A stretch of 64,000 nucleotides of DNA. Origin: Polyangiaceae bacterium (GTDB lineage Bacteria; Myxococcota_A; Polyangia; Polyangiales; Polyangiaceae). Below, piece by piece: positions 18,631-27,755 of this stretch (position 1 is its first letter; every line of letters starts with the position of its first letter). The notes beneath the pieces were generated by a model. It was not told the origin of the DNA. It saw only the letters and a list, made by a program, of their open reading frames with translations, and searched no databases. Location: assembly GCA_015075635.1 (NCBI GenBank), contig JABTUA010000001.1, positions 124,001-188,000 on the forward strand, given 5' to 3'. A program made the translations under genes and the position numbers.

Positions 18631-19541
18631 CAGGTGTCACCGCCCTGTTCGCCGAGCTTCAGGAACATGGGCCCCAGGATCAGGGCGATGATGCAGAGCA
18701 GCAGCAGCGCCAGCGGCCCGATCATCTGCACGCCGGCCTTTGCGGCTTGCTGCTCGGCGCGCACGGAGCGCCGCATGCGCGACATGCCAGCCTGGATCTG
18801 CAAGACGTCCGCCAACGGGTTGCCCTTCTCTTCGGCTTGGACCACCGAGTTCACGAACTCTTGAACCGACTCGATGGGGACGCGTTCGGCGAAGCCCAAG
18901 AGCGCCTGCTTGCGCGTGCGACCGATGCCCAGCTCCTGCAGCATGCGGCCGAACTCCTCGATCAGGGCGTCGTCGGGGTCGCTGGACTTCTCCACGACCT
19001 GGCGCATGGCACCGGGGAAGTCCTTGCCGGCGCTCATGGCCAGCGCCAAGAGGTCCACCGCGTAGGGCAGGCCGCGGTTGATCTGCTTCATGCGCAGCGT
19101 CGCGGCGCTCGACACCTGCAGGTAAGGCATCGCGGCGCCCAGCGGCGCGACGATGATCAGCATCACGATGCCCATCCCGGTCATCCAGCCCGCGATCACG
19201 CCGAACGCCGCGCCGCCGATGAACGACAGGATGCTGAGCCCCACGTATTCCTCGGGCGTGATGCCCAGGAAGTCCCCGGCCAGGGCCAGCTGCTTGTCCA
19301 GCTTGGCGCGCTGCTCCTCGGTCAAGATGCCGCTGACTCGCACGCCCAGCCAGCGCACCAGCGGCTCGATCTGGCGCCACTGGTCGCTCTTCTCCAGGGC
19401 GTTCAGGCGCCGGAGGCCGCGCATGCCCAGTCGGCTGGCCACCCGCGACGGCGCGCTGGCCACCGCGTAGAGCGCAAATGCCACCGCCATCGCCAGCGCG
19501 GCGACGACCACGTACCGGATCTCGACGTAGCTGATCCTCAT
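18630..19541 (-). CDS. tadC: Tad pilus inner-membrane platform protein TadC
   Basis: The 303-residue protein has an N-terminal membrane segment, a central pair (VGLSILSFIGGAAFGVIAGW, GIVMLIIVAPLGAAMPYL) and a C-terminal one (MIGPLALLLLCIIALILGPMF). These flank a type II secretion F domain (about 160-285) with PYAVDLLALAMSAGKDFPGAMRQV and ERVPIESVQEFVNSVVQAEEKGNPLADVL. TadB and TadC together form the rotor platform driven by the CpaF ATPase. Overlaps are ATGA with tadB and one base with the FHA gene. Confidence 0.92.
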   Translation of the reverse strand: MRISYVEIRYVVVAALAMAVAFALYAVASAPSRVASRLGMRGLRRLNALEKSDQWRQIEPLVRWLGVRVSGILTEEQRAKLDKQLALAGDFLGITPEEYVGLSILSFIGGAAFGVIAGWMTGMGIVMLIIVAPLGAAMPYLQVSSAATLRMKQINRGLPYAVDLLALAMSAGKDFPGAMRQVVEKSSDPDDALIEEFGRMLQELGIGRTRKQALLGFAERVPIESVQEFVNSVVQAEEKGNPLADVLQIQAGMSRMRRSVRAEQQAAKAGVQMIGPLALLLLCIIALILGPMFLKLGEQGGDT

Positions 19542-20419
19542 ATCTCGACCGACAGGACCTTGCGGGCCAGGAGGATGGACACCAGCCAGGACACGCCCGC
19601 GAAGCCCGCGATGGCCCAGCCTGCAACCGGCTTCTTGAGCGGGTCGTAGAAGCCCGGCTCCATCATGTTGAGCACGACGGCGAAGATGAACGGGAAGGCG
19701 CCGAGCACCCAGAGCTGCGCCTTGCCCTCCGCCGTCTTGGTCTTCACCACTCCCTCCAGGCGGATCATCTCGCGCATGGTGTTGGCCGTGGTGTCGAGGA
19801 TGCGTGGCAAGTCACCGCCCAGCTGGCGACCGATCAGGATGGCGGAGAGCGCGGTGTCGAGCTGCCGGCTGTTGATGCGGCCGCCCATGTTGAGCAACGC
19901 CTGATCCAGCGTGCTGCCGACCTTCATCTCCTTGACGCACAGCTCCACTTCCTCGCGAATCGGCGTGGGCAGGAGTGGCTGGATGCCGATGAACGAGTTC
20001 GCGACGCTCGGGGTGGCCTTGAGCGCGTTGGCCAGCGAGGTCAGAAAGCCGTCAATCTGGTCCTCGAGCTGCAAGACTCGCTGTTGGCGCATGCGCTCGA
20101 TGTACTTCGAGGGGGCGACGATGATGATCAGGATCAGGATCCACCAATAGGGGTCGAGCCCGATCCCCACGTGCAACGCCAGCACCACGACCGCGGCCAC
20201 GATCTGGCCGATGGCGATCTGCTGGCCCGGAGTCCAGATGAACATCAAGCGCAGCTTGCGCTCGAGCGAGGCGCAGTAGCGTTGCCAGTAGCGCATGACC
20301 GGCCCCTGGCTGTCGGCGATGGCCCCCCAGGCGCCGATCATCAGACCGACGAACACCAGCAGCAGCCCGGACCACTTCAGCAGGCTGATCATCAGCTCGG
20401 GACTGAGCGCTTTGCTCAC
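19538..20419 (-). CDS. tadB: Tad pilus inner-membrane platform protein TadB
   Basis: The 293-residue protein has an N-terminal transmembrane helix, a second pair near 70-105 (AAVVVLALHVGIG, WWILILIIIVAPSKY) and a T2SSF domain (about 125-265) with DQIDGFLTSLANALKATPS, IREEVELCVKEMKVGSTLDQAL and GRQLGGDLPRILDTTANTMRE. I chose the GTG at 20419 because it overlaps the upstream CpaF stop as GTGA and has GGAGG at suitable spacing; the frame stays open to 20839 within cpaF. Confidence 0.92.
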   Translation of the reverse strand: MSKALSPELMISLLKWSGLLLVFVGLMIGAWGAIADSQGPVMRYWQRYCASLERKLRLMFIWTPGQQIAIGQIVAAVVVLALHVGIGLDPYWWILILIIIVAPSKYIERMRQQRVLQLEDQIDGFLTSLANALKATPSVANSFIGIQPLLPTPIREEVELCVKEMKVGSTLDQALLNMGGRINSRQLDTALSAILIGRQLGGDLPRILDTTANTMREMIRLEGVVKTKTAEGKAQLWVLGAFPFIFAVVLNMMEPGFYDPLKKPVAGWAIAGFAGVSWLVSILLARKVLSVEI

Positions 20420-22290
20420 AGGTAGGGTCCTCCCGGGGGAATGAGCCCCTTCAGAATGAACTCGTTGAGGAAGCTGGGCAGATAACCCGTCGCTTTGTAG
20501 CCGCCGAGCACCTCTCCCTTGGGACCAGTGCCGGAGCGCACGAACTGGTAGATGGGGATGATTTCGAAGTTCATCTCTTCGTCGAGCCCGACCAGCTCGG
20601 CGATGTTGGACACCTTGCGGGTACCGTCCGAGAAGCGCGACTGCTGCACCACCAGGTGGATGCTGCCGGCGATCTGCTCGCGCACCGCGCGCGACGGCAA
20701 GTCCACTCCGGCCATCAGGCACAGCGTCTCGATGCGCTTCAGCGCTTCGGGGGGCGAGTTGGCGTGGGTGGTGGTCAGCGAGCCGTCGTGACCGGTGTTC
20801 ATCGCCTGCAGCATGTCCAGCGCCTCGCCACCGCGGCACTCGCCGACGACGACTCGGTCCGGGCGCATGCGCATGGCGTTCTTGAGCAGGTCGCGGATCG
20901 AATACTCGCCCTTGCCCTCCATGTTGGCCGGGCGCGTCTCCAGTGACACGACGTGCGGCTGCGCGAGTTGGAGCTCCGCCGCGTCCTCGATGGTGACGAT
21001 GCGCTCGTCGTCCGGAATGGCCGCGGACAGGATGTTGAGCAGCGTGGTCTTCCCGCTGCCAGTGCCGCCGGAGATGATGATGTTCTTTTTGGCCACCACG
21101 GCACGGGTGAGGAACCGGCCCATCTGCGGGCTGAGCGCGTTGTAGCCGTAGAGCTTCTCGAGCGTGAGCGGGACTTTCGAGAACTTGCGGATGGTGATGG
21201 CCGAGCCGCGCAGCGCGATGGGCTTGATGACGGCGTTCACGCGCGAGCCGTCCTTCAGACGGGCGTCCACCAGCGGCGACGACTCGTCGATGCGACGCCC
21301 GAGCGGCGTCACGATGCGCTCGATCACGGCGCGAACGCGCTCGTCGTCGGTGAAGCGCTGGTCGGACAGCACGATCTTGCCGGCGCGTTCGATGTAGATG
21401 GTGTCCGGATCCACCACCATGATTTCAGTGACGCTCGGATCGGCCAGAAGGTGCTCCAGCGGTCCCAGACCGAGCGCCTCGTCGGCCAGCTCGCCGACCA
21501 GTCGATCGCGCTCCACGCTGGCGGGGATGCGCGGACCCATCAGCTCGACGATGCGCCTGAGCGCGCCGATGACCTTCGGGCGCATCGACGGATCGTCCAT
21601 GAGCTTGGCCTTCAGCGCGGCCAGGTCGAGGTTCTCGATCAGCTGCCGGTGGATGTCGCGCCTGAGCTCGTTGACCGCGTCCTGCTCCGGTGTGCGCTTC
21701 CGGCGGCCCCCGGTGACGGTCGCGCCACCCTGGCCGGTGGTCGATGGCCCGGGACGCTGCGCGGCCTCGACCGGTTGCGGAGCCGGCGGAGGTTGCGAGT
21801 GTTGTGGAGGCCCCCGCCGGAGGTCGAGCGTCCCGCCGCCCGGCGGAGCAGGCATGGGGTGGTGCGGCGAGCTCTGCTGCGGGGGAGGCGGCGCGTACTG
21901 CTGCTGCTGCATCGGCGGAGGCGGCGCCGGCATGGGCGGCAGCCCGTGTCCGCCGCGCACCGTCGGGTCGCGCAGGTCGTCCCGGACCGGTGGGCCCGCG
22001 GACTGGAACGTGAGGGTGTGGTCACCGACCACGATGGGCGTGCCGAACGGCACCCAGACGCTCGACTTCCTGAGGAGCTGATCGCCTGCCAAGGTCCCGT
22101 TCGTCGAGCGGTCCTCGACCCGCACCGCTTGGCCGCTGAATTCCACCACCGCGTGCTGCCGGGAGATCAGATCGCTCTTGATGCGCAGGCCGCACTCGGG
22201 ATCGCGACCGATGGAGAGCAGGCCGTTCGCGCGCAGCTGGATCGTGCGTTTGCCTCCAGATTGCGACTCGATGACGACCAGGACGTTCAT
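20416..22290 (-). CDS. cpaF: FHA-CpaF fusion: Tad pilus secretion ATPase with N-terminal phosphopeptide-binding domain
   Basis: The 624-residue protein joins an intact FHA domain (about 20-95; [27 protein letters not shown]) through a Pro/Gln-rich linker (about 105-195) to a full CpaF/TadA ATPase. The ATPase has [21 protein letters not shown], Walker [16 protein letters not shown] with Lys414, then [17 protein letters not shown] and the His-box region [14 protein letters not shown]. The FHA domain keeps the GR, SRxH and NGT residues needed to bind phosphothreonine, so ATPase activity or recruitment may answer to a Ser/Thr kinase; this regulation is inference. It is separated from the secretin gene by 54 bp and coupled to tadB. 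Confidence 0.93.
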   Translation of the reverse strand: MNVLVVIESQSGGKRTIQLRANGLLSIGRDPECGLRIKSDLISRQHAVVEFSGQAVRVEDRSTNGTLAGDQLLRKSSVWVPFGTPIVVGDHTLTFQSAGPPVRDDLRDPTVRGGHGLPPMPAPPPPMQQQQYAPPPPQQSSPHHPMPAPPGGGTLDLRRGPPQHSQPPPAPQPVEAAQRPGPSTTGQGGATVTGGRRKRTPEQDAVNELRRDIHRQLIENLDLAALKAKLMDDPSMRPKVIGALRRIVELMGPRIPASVERDRLVGELADEALGLGPLEHLLADPSVTEIMVVDPDTIYIERAGKIVLSDQRFTDDERVRAVIERIVTPLGRRIDESSPLVDARLKDGSRVNAVIKPIALRGSAITIRKFSKVPLTLEKLYGYNALSPQMGRFLTRAVVAKKNIIISGGTGSGKTTLLNILSAAIPDDERIVTIEDAAELQLAQPHVVSLETRPANMEGKGEYSIRDLLKNAMRMRPDRVVVGECRGGEALDMLQAMNTGHDGSLTTTHANSPPEALKRIETLCLMAGVDLPSRAVREQIAGSIHLVVQQSRFSDGTRKVSNIAELVGLDEEMNFEIIPIYQFVRSGTGPKGEVLGGYKATGYLPSFLNEFILKGLIPPGGPYL

Positions 22291-22344
22291 GATCCGATGC
22301 GTGCCGGGGACGGCGCCGGGGCCTCGCCCCGGGACGGCCCGAGG

Positions 22345-23670
22345 CTACTTGTTCACCTTGCGCCACTGCTGCGGGCGCTTGTTGTAGGCGTTCACCGCCT
22401 CGATATCCCCGGAGTATTCCTCGAACTGACTGAGCGCGCCATTGACGATCTCGATCGCTGGCTTGGGCACCGACTCGACCGCGGTGGGGATGATGAAGAG
22501 CGCGCCCTCCACGTCCTCCGCCGAGTCGCGGTGCGAGCCGAACAGCACGCCAATCACGGGGATCTCGCTCAGAATCGGCAAGCCGCGGATGTCGTGACGT
22601 CGGTTCGACGTGCGAATGCCCGAGAGCACCAGCGACTGCCCGAGCTTCAGCCGCACCAGCGTCTTGAGCTTCGAGATGTTGCGCCCCGGCAGGTTCGTGG
22701 ACTCGACGGGCGGGGTCAGATCCGAGACGTCGGCCTCGACCTGGACCTCGAGCTCGCCGGTCTGCTCGTCGAGCCGCGGCAAGACGTCGACCTTGGTCCC
22801 GAAGGTGATCTCCTTGATGTTGGCGGCGAGGCCGGATGCGATGGGGAAGTTCTGCTCACCGCCGGACTCCCAGGTCGCCTTGGTGCCGTTCACCGTGATC
22901 ACGGTCGACTGCTTGAGCACCTTGGCCCAGCCGCGGCGCGACGCGACGTCGAGCGCCGGCAGGGGTTGGTTCACCACCGAGGCCTCCGCGGTGGTGGTCG
23001 TGCCGGCGAGGAAATCGTACCTGAACTCGCTCTGGACCACGTCCGGGCCGCCGATCCGGCTCGGCCAGTCCACACCCACGGCGTAGCCGGAGGTCTTGTC
23101 GTAACGGATGAAGAAGAAATCCAGCCGGATGTTGACCTTGCGGTCGCCGACCGCGCCGCCGCCGCCAGCCACCACCAGCGACTCGACCTGGCCGGGATAC
23201 AGGGCCGCGATCTTCTCGATGCGCTTCACGTCGCCCTCGCTGGCGACGCCGCCTTCGATGAAGAACCGGGAGCCGACCCGGCGCACGCGCACGCCGGGCA
23301 TCTCACCGAGCAGCTGCGACAGCTCGCGCCGAACGGCGTCCGGGGAGCGCGAGAAGACGTTGATCACCCAGGTGGTGGTCGAGTCGTCCTTGTTGATGAG
23401 CAGGAGCGTGGTGGTGCCCGGCTTCCTGCCGGCGACGACGAACTTGGTGTTGTCCGTCGTGAGCTTCACGTCGACGATGCCCTTGACGCCCTCGGAGTAG
23501 TTCTTCACTCCGGTCGCGTTGATGGTCTTGTTCTCGCCGACCACCATGTTGAGCTCGTTTTGCCCCTCGCCGGCAGCAGCGGGCTCGCCGGCCTCTTCCT
23601 GGGCGAGGGCGGGAGCCGCAAACGACATCAGACTTGCCGCAACGAGCAGAGCGATTCGCTTCATCATCAC
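22345..23670 (-). CDS. cpaC: Tad pilus outer-membrane secretin CpaC/RcpA
   Basis: The 441-residue protein has a signal peptide (KRIALLVAASLMSFAAPALA). A pilus N-domain follows (NMVVGENKTINATGVK ... GTTTLLLINKDDSTTTWVINVF), then a BON/N1-type domain and a secretin domain (about 210-420, with VEADVSDLTPPVESTNLPGR, LGQSLVLSGIRTSNRRHDIRG, LPILSEIPVIGVLFGS). This forms the outer-membrane channel for the pilus. The GTG start at 23670 overlaps the cpaB stop as GTGA; two ATG codons follow immediately and are alternatives. Confidence 0.93.
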   Translation of the reverse strand: MMMKRIALLVAASLMSFAAPALAQEEAGEPAAAGEGQNELNMVVGENKTINATGVKNYSEGVKGIVDVKLTTDNTKFVVAGRKPGTTTLLLINKDDSTTTWVINVFSRSPDAVRRELSQLLGEMPGVRVRRVGSRFFIEGGVASEGDVKRIEKIAALYPGQVESLVVAGGGGAVGDRKVNIRLDFFFIRYDKTSGYAVGVDWPSRIGGPDVVQSEFRYDFLAGTTTTAEASVVNQPLPALDVASRRGWAKVLKQSTVITVNGTKATWESGGEQNFPIASGLAANIKEITFGTKVDVLPRLDEQTGELEVQVEADVSDLTPPVESTNLPGRNISKLKTLVRLKLGQSLVLSGIRTSNRRHDIRGLPILSEIPVIGVLFGSHRDSAEDVEGALFIIPTAVESVPKPAIEIVNGALSQFEEYSGDIEAVNAYNKRPQQWRKVNK

Positions 23671-24443
23671 TTGGCCTTCAGCTCGACGGGACCCGTCTTG
23701 CGAGCTCCCTGGATGTTACTTCGGATGACCTTGTCCTCGAGGGCCGAGGACGGCATGTCTGGGATCCCTTCCAGCAGCGTCTGGTCGTCGGGATTGCGCA
23801 GCGCGACCAGGAGCTTGCCGCGCTCGGCCGCCAGCGACAGGAGCTGCGCCTCCTGAAGGCTCACGCTCAGCGTGAGCACCATCTCGCGGCGCTCGTCCTT
23901 GCTGTCCGTGATCTTCTCGGGCGCCGTCTCGAGACCCACCGCGAGCGCCAGCACCTTCTGGAGGAGCACGACGGCGTTGCGCTTGTCTGCCTCGGCGGCG
24001 GGCATGCTCGCGATCACGTCCACGTAGTCCCCGGGCTGGATCAGCGAGAAGCTCTTGTCGCCGCTCTCCGCCTTGATCGACACCGCGCGGGCTCCGGGCT
24101 GCACCAACGAGCTCAGGTCCCGGCGCTCGTCCGCGGCGATGGCCAGATCGGTCCACATCAGGGTCTGGTTGGCCTCGACCTTGGTCCCGATCCGGAGGCC
24201 CACTACCTTGGCCTTCTCGACGGCCTTGACCGCGCGGTCCTCGACGTAGGCCAGAGGGACCTCACGGATGGTCAGCGCGTCCTCCTGAATCGAGGTCCCC
24301 GGCTCGATGGCCTTGACCGCCATCAGCAGCCGGACGCGTTCACCGCCTGAGGCTTCCTGCTCGAATCGTGACAGGTACAGCAGAAGCAGAAGTGCACCGA
24401 CCACGCCGACGACGAGCGAAATGAGCAACGCCCTCTTGTTCAT
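23667..24443 (-). CDS. cpaB: Tad pilus assembly protein CpaB/RcpC
   Basis: The 258-residue product has an N-terminal membrane anchor (ALLISLVVGVVGALLLLLYL) and a SAF domain (about 38-110; VRLLMAVKAIEPGTSIQEDALTI, then VEANQTLMWTDL). The C-terminal RcpC domain includes ARAVSIKAESGD and QPGDYVDVIAS. CpaB is the periplasmic partner of the secretin. It overlaps cpaC by 4 bp. Two hairpins lie upstream in the 153-bp gap to the previous gene. Confidence 0.92.
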   Translation of the reverse strand: MNKRALLISLVVGVVGALLLLLYLSRFEQEASGGERVRLLMAVKAIEPGTSIQEDALTIREVPLAYVEDRAVKAVEKAKVVGLRIGTKVEANQTLMWTDLAIAADERRDLSSLVQPGARAVSIKAESGDKSFSLIQPGDYVDVIASMPAAEADKRNAVVLLQKVLALAVGLETAPEKITDSKDERREMVLTLSVSLQEAQLLSLAAERGKLLVALRNPDDQTLLEGIPDMPSSALEDKVIRSNIQGARKTGPVELKAK

Positions 24444-24540
24444 GCGCGGACCTCAGTATCGCCTCGTTCTGCCAGAGATGAAATCCTCCAGCCGACCTTC
24501 ATGGGCGACAGGTCTAGCACGGCTCGCAGGCCGAATTCCG

Positions 24541-24578
24541 GGGACCGTGTCGGTCCCGGGCGCAGTAGGGCCTACTGC
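24541..24578 (-). terminator. Pair of adjacent stem-loops between two Tad operon segments
   Basis: GGGACCG (24541-24547) pairs with CGGTCCC (24551-24557) around TGT, and GCAGTAG (24562-24568) pairs with CTACTGC (24572-24578) around a 3-nt loop. They lie 19 bp beyond the stop of the 24597-25571 gene and about 100 bp before cpaB. Neither is followed by a T-tract, so they may be an attenuator or an RNA processing or stability element rather than a full terminator. Confidence 0.4.
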
Positions 24579-24596
24579 ACGGGTTGGCAGGAAAGA

Positions 24597-25571
24597 TCAG
24601 AACCCGCGCGTTTCGAAGGCCGACACCAGGCTGCGGTCACCGTTTTGGTCGGCGACCACCACGATGTCGACGCCACCCTTGCTGAAGTACCGCGCCTCGG
24701 GCGCGTCCTCCCCGATGAAGACCTGCTCGAAGCCCTTGGCCGCCATGTCCTTCTCGTACCCCGCGAGGACTTCCTTCGCCGGCACCTTGGACTCGTACAC
24801 CCGGATGGCGTGGGGGCGCCCCTCGGCAGAGGCGGACAGGTAGCGCACCGAGCTCGGCGGCCGCGCCACGATGGGCGAGTCTGCACCCGGCGCGTCCGCG
24901 CCTTCGGTCGGCGGGACCATGGCGTCGACCTTGAACGAGCCGTCGGTCCAAGCGGTGAGCACATGGGTCCGTCCGCTCTCGAGCTTGCGCACGTAGGCGT
25001 AGCGAAGGTGGCCGACATCGGCCAAATCCCAGCTCTCGGCGAACGCGGCCATGCCGTCCCAGAATCGGCGCTGACCGTTGGCGGGGTTCTTCACCGCGCA
25101 GGCGATGACGCCGTCGTCCTTCGACTGCTGGCGGAGCACGCCGAAGTTCAGGCGCTCGGCCTGCTTCGCCAACGCCGGATCGTCGAGCATGCCCTGCACC
25201 TCGCGCAGATCGCGGGGCACCGCACCTTCCTCCTTGCACAGCGCCTCGAAGCGGTCGAGCACCTGGCCCATGGAGAGATCGGTGGTGGCGCTCGACATGT
25301 TCAGCGCCTGCCCATTGAGCATGAGACGCTCCGCGTCCTTGGTGAACTCACCGAGCTTCGCCAGCTGCCGCCCCGTTGCCAGGGCCTGTTCGGAGACGCT
25401 GCCGTACGCGGAGCGCGCCGCCAGTCCGGCGCCGACCATCGAGACCACGGACAGGTAAGCCCCGACGCGGAAGACCCCACGCACGCGCGGAGTGAACGCC
25501 ACCGAGAGCAGGCGGCGCGGCATGTCCCACCAGGACTTGCCGACTCGTCTTTCTTCGTAGGAACGGGCCAT
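24597..25571 (-). CDS. Membrane-anchored protein of the Tad locus, function unknown
   Basis: The 324-residue protein has one transmembrane segment near residues 35-58 (VGAYLSVVSMVGAGLAARSAYG) and a large region that should lie outside the cytoplasm, with no motif I recognise. The first part of that region is helical and includes a Cys (RFEALCKEEGAVP); the last 130 residues look alpha/beta (SVRYLSASAEGRPHAIRVYES). It lies 10 bp after a pseudopilin gene and shares its direction. I would expect a pilus-associated role from position only. Confidence 0.75.
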   Translation of the reverse strand: MARSYEERRVGKSWWDMPRRLLSVAFTPRVRGVFRVGAYLSVVSMVGAGLAARSAYGSVSEQALATGRQLAKLGEFTKDAERLMLNGQALNMSSATTDLSMGQVLDRFEALCKEEGAVPRDLREVQGMLDDPALAKQAERLNFGVLRQQSKDDGVIACAVKNPANGQRRFWDGMAAFAESWDLADVGHLRYAYVRKLESGRTHVLTAWTDGSFKVDAMVPPTEGADAPGADSPIVARPPSSVRYLSASAEGRPHAIRVYESKVPAKEVLAGYEKDMAAKGFEQVFIGEDAPEARYFSKGGVDIVVVADQNGDRSLVSAFETRGF

Positions 25572-25581
25572 GGCGTCCTCG

Positions 25582-26109
25582 TCAGATCAGGCTCATGATC
25601 AGCGCGCCGATCGCGCCGGCGCCCAGGATGATCAAGAAGTACGTCTTGCCGTTGTCGTTCTTCTTGGGCTCGTTGCACCGCATGTGCATCTTGCCGTACA
25701 TCGTGTAGCTGGAGCCGCCGATCACGCCCGGGAACTTCGTTTCCCGCTGCTTGCTGATGGTCGGGTAGCCGGAGTCCTTGAACACGTCGTTGCCCAGACC
25801 GAAGCTGCCGCCGCCCTGCTCGGAGGCGCCGCTGATGTCCGGCACCGCTCCGCCGCCGGAGTCGCCGACGTTCTGGTCGAGGTCGGACGCGACGTCACCG
25901 CCGCCGCTGCAGTACTGGATGGCCGTCTGCCAACCCGCCAGGCGCGCCTCGTCCATCACGCCGATCTTGGCCTTCTGGAAGCTCACCGCCGCCCAGATGC
26001 AGGCGAACTGGATGACCATGAAGGCCGCGATGATGGCCGATTCGGTCATGGCCGCGCCGCGCCGGCGGCGCCGAGCCCGAACCCGCTGGAGCACGTCTCG
26101 AGTGTTCAA
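25582..26109 (-). CDS. TadE-like pseudopilin with second C-terminal membrane helix
   Basis: The 175-residue protein begins with a basic leader (RVRARRRRRG) followed by AAMTESAIIAAFMVIQFACIWAA, the TadE-type prepilin pattern with Glu at +5 after Gly. A Gly/Ser/Asp-rich region follows, and unusually a second hydrophobic helix at the C-terminus (TYFLIILGAGAIGALIMSLI). I start it at a TTG (26109) that overlaps the upstream stop as TTGA, because this adds the basic leader needed for processing and matches the operon's overlap pattern. The internal ATG at about 26049 would begin inside the pilin motif. Confidence 0.78.
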   Translation of the reverse strand: MNTRDVLQRVRARRRRRGAAMTESAIIAAFMVIQFACIWAAVSFQKAKIGVMDEARLAGWQTAIQYCSGGGDVASDLDQNVGDSGGGAVPDISGASEQGGGSFGLGNDVFKDSGYPTISKQRETKFPGVIGGSSYTMYGKMHMRCNEPKKNDNGKTYFLIILGAGAIGALIMSLI

Positions 26110-27755
26110 TGGATGACCTCCCAAGATGGCATCACCCACCCGTCGATGGCCGAGTCCACGCCCTTGCCGAGCGCGCCCACCACGGTGTCCTTCAGCTTGT
26201 CCGCGAGCTTGTCGTAGGTGTCCTTGCCCAGACCGCCCAGGATGATGCTGGTCCCGCCGTTGACCGCGCCGTCGATCCACTTGGTGTCGACGTACTTCTT
26301 CATCACGTCGAAGAGCTTGCCCAGGCCCAGCTGCCCCAGGTTGATGCCCGTGACCGCGAAGCGCCGCAGGCGCGCGCGCCAGTACATCTTCCACATGCAG
26401 TCTTCCTTGAGGTCCGACCACTTGCCCTTGTCGTCGAAGTAGAACTCCGCCTGACCGAAGCGCCAGTTACCCCAGCTGGCCTGCACCTTGGGCATCTGAC
26501 CGGTCTTGGTCGCGATCGCCAGGCCCTTGTCCAGCTTGCGCGGCCACTGCTCGTCGCCGCCGGTGAAGCCGAAGGTCTGGAACCAGATCGAGCCGATCTC
26601 CGCGCCCTCCCAGATCTCCTTGGGCGTCTTGTTCTTCGTGTTGCCCATTCCGCCGCCGGCCGGGTCGAAGCCGGTCTTCTGCATCTGGTCCTTGGCGGCC
26701 TGGTTGCCGTCCTTCTTGCAGTTCGCCGTGTTGAACTCGGCCAGACCGCCGCCCAGATCGGTGCAGTACTTGGACATGCAGTTGGTGTTTTTGTCCTGCG
26801 CCTGGTCGCCGGTACACGTCGGGTAACTGTTGCCGCTCTTCACCTTGTCCGAGCAGTCGTCCTTCTGGTTCTTGCAGCCTTCGTTGACCTGCTCCTTGAT
26901 CTTGTTGTCCATGACGTCTTGGATGTTGCTGGCACCCGCGCCGCCACAGAAATAACCGCTGAAGGTCCCGGCGATCGCGCCGGCGATCTTCTTGAGGATC
27001 CAGCCGACTGGATCGGGGAGCCAGCCGAAGCCGTGCTCGATGGCGAGCTCCGCGCTCTTCTTGCAGAACTTGTCCCACTCCATCTCCTGGACCGGGAGAC
27101 CGAGCTTCTTGGACGACGGAACGAACGGCACCATCGACGGGCTGAGCGCCATGCCGGTGGTGACCAGAGGTTTGTACTGCTTCGAGACCTTGTTCCCCTT
27201 GTACGCGCCGACGTACGGGGTGGTCATGGCCACGACCTTCTCGAAGATGCTCAGGGCCGGCAGCACCTTGTCGAGCACCTTCTCGTACTTGTTGGCGCCC
27301 TTGATCAAGCCCTGCTCGATCTTGATCATCTTCGGCATCGCCGCCGCACACACGCCGGAGAGCGGGCAGAAGACCGTCGCAGCGATGCAGATGCCGCAGG
27401 CGACGATGGTGATCCCCAGCATCAGAATCAGCATGCGCATCATGATCAAGACGGCGAGCAGCGCTGCCATGACCAAGTTGATGAGCACGATGATGTTCAT
27501 GCCGCGCGCGTGGACACCGGCTGAGGTGTACGCCACCGCGTCGGCGGCATCCTGGAGGCGCTCGCGATACACGATCGCGTTGCCCATGCCGATCAGGTAG
27601 AAGACCCCGGCCGCCAGGAGCGAGGCCATGAACACGCCGGCGATCATGATGGCGCCGCTCTGGTCGCTCTTCAGATCGCCGCGATCCGCCCCGCAGCGCT
27701 GCATACGCTGCTCGGGACGGCCGACCCAGAGGAGGAAGCGGTCAAGGATATTCAT
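26106..27755 (-). CDS. TadG-like membrane-anchored pilus protein
   Basis: The 549-residue protein has an N-terminal pilin-like hydrophobic segment after a charged leader (KSDQSGAIMIAGVFMASLLAAGVFYLIG). RERLQDAADAVAYTSAGVHARGMN follows, the region typical of TadG/Flp-locus proteins with an ADAAA-like motif. Two more hydrophobic stretches near 88-140 (IIVLINLVMAALLAVLIMMRMLILML) follow, then a large Cys-containing extracytoplasmic domain. TadG proteins are anchored pseudopilins or adhesin-like components. The stop overlaps the next gene as TTGA, and its start overlaps the upstream tadE stop by 14 bp. Confidence 0.82.
   Translation of the reverse strand: MNILDRFLLWVGRPEQRMQRCGADRGDLKSDQSGAIMIAGVFMASLLAAGVFYLIGMGNAIVYRERLQDAADAVAYTSAGVHARGMNIIVLINLVMAALLAVLIMMRMLILMLGITIVACGICIAATVFCPLSGVCAAAMPKMIKIEQGLIKGANKYEKVLDKVLPALSIFEKVVAMTTPYVGAYKGNKVSKQYKPLVTTGMALSPSMVPFVPSSKKLGLPVQEMEWDKFCKKSAELAIEHGFGWLPDPVGWILKKIAGAIAGTFSGYFCGGAGASNIQDVMDNKIKEQVNEGCKNQKDDCSDKVKSGNSYPTCTGDQAQDKNTNCMSKYCTDLGGGLAEFNTANCKKDGNQAAKDQMQKTGFDPAGGGMGNTKNKTPKEIWEGAEIGSIWFQTFGFTGGDEQWPRKLDKGLAIATKTGQMPKVQASWGNWRFGQAEFYFDDKGKWSDLKEDCMWKMYWRARLRRFAVTGINLGQLGLGKLFDVMKKYVDTKWIDGAVNGGTSIILGGLGKDTYDKLADKLKDTVVGALGKGVDSAIDGWVMPSWEVIH

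Noticed and set aside
20953..23856. A 967-codon plus-strand open frame opposite cpaF and cpaC
   Set aside because: No recognisable domain or ribosome binding site, and it crosses two well-supported minus-strand genes.
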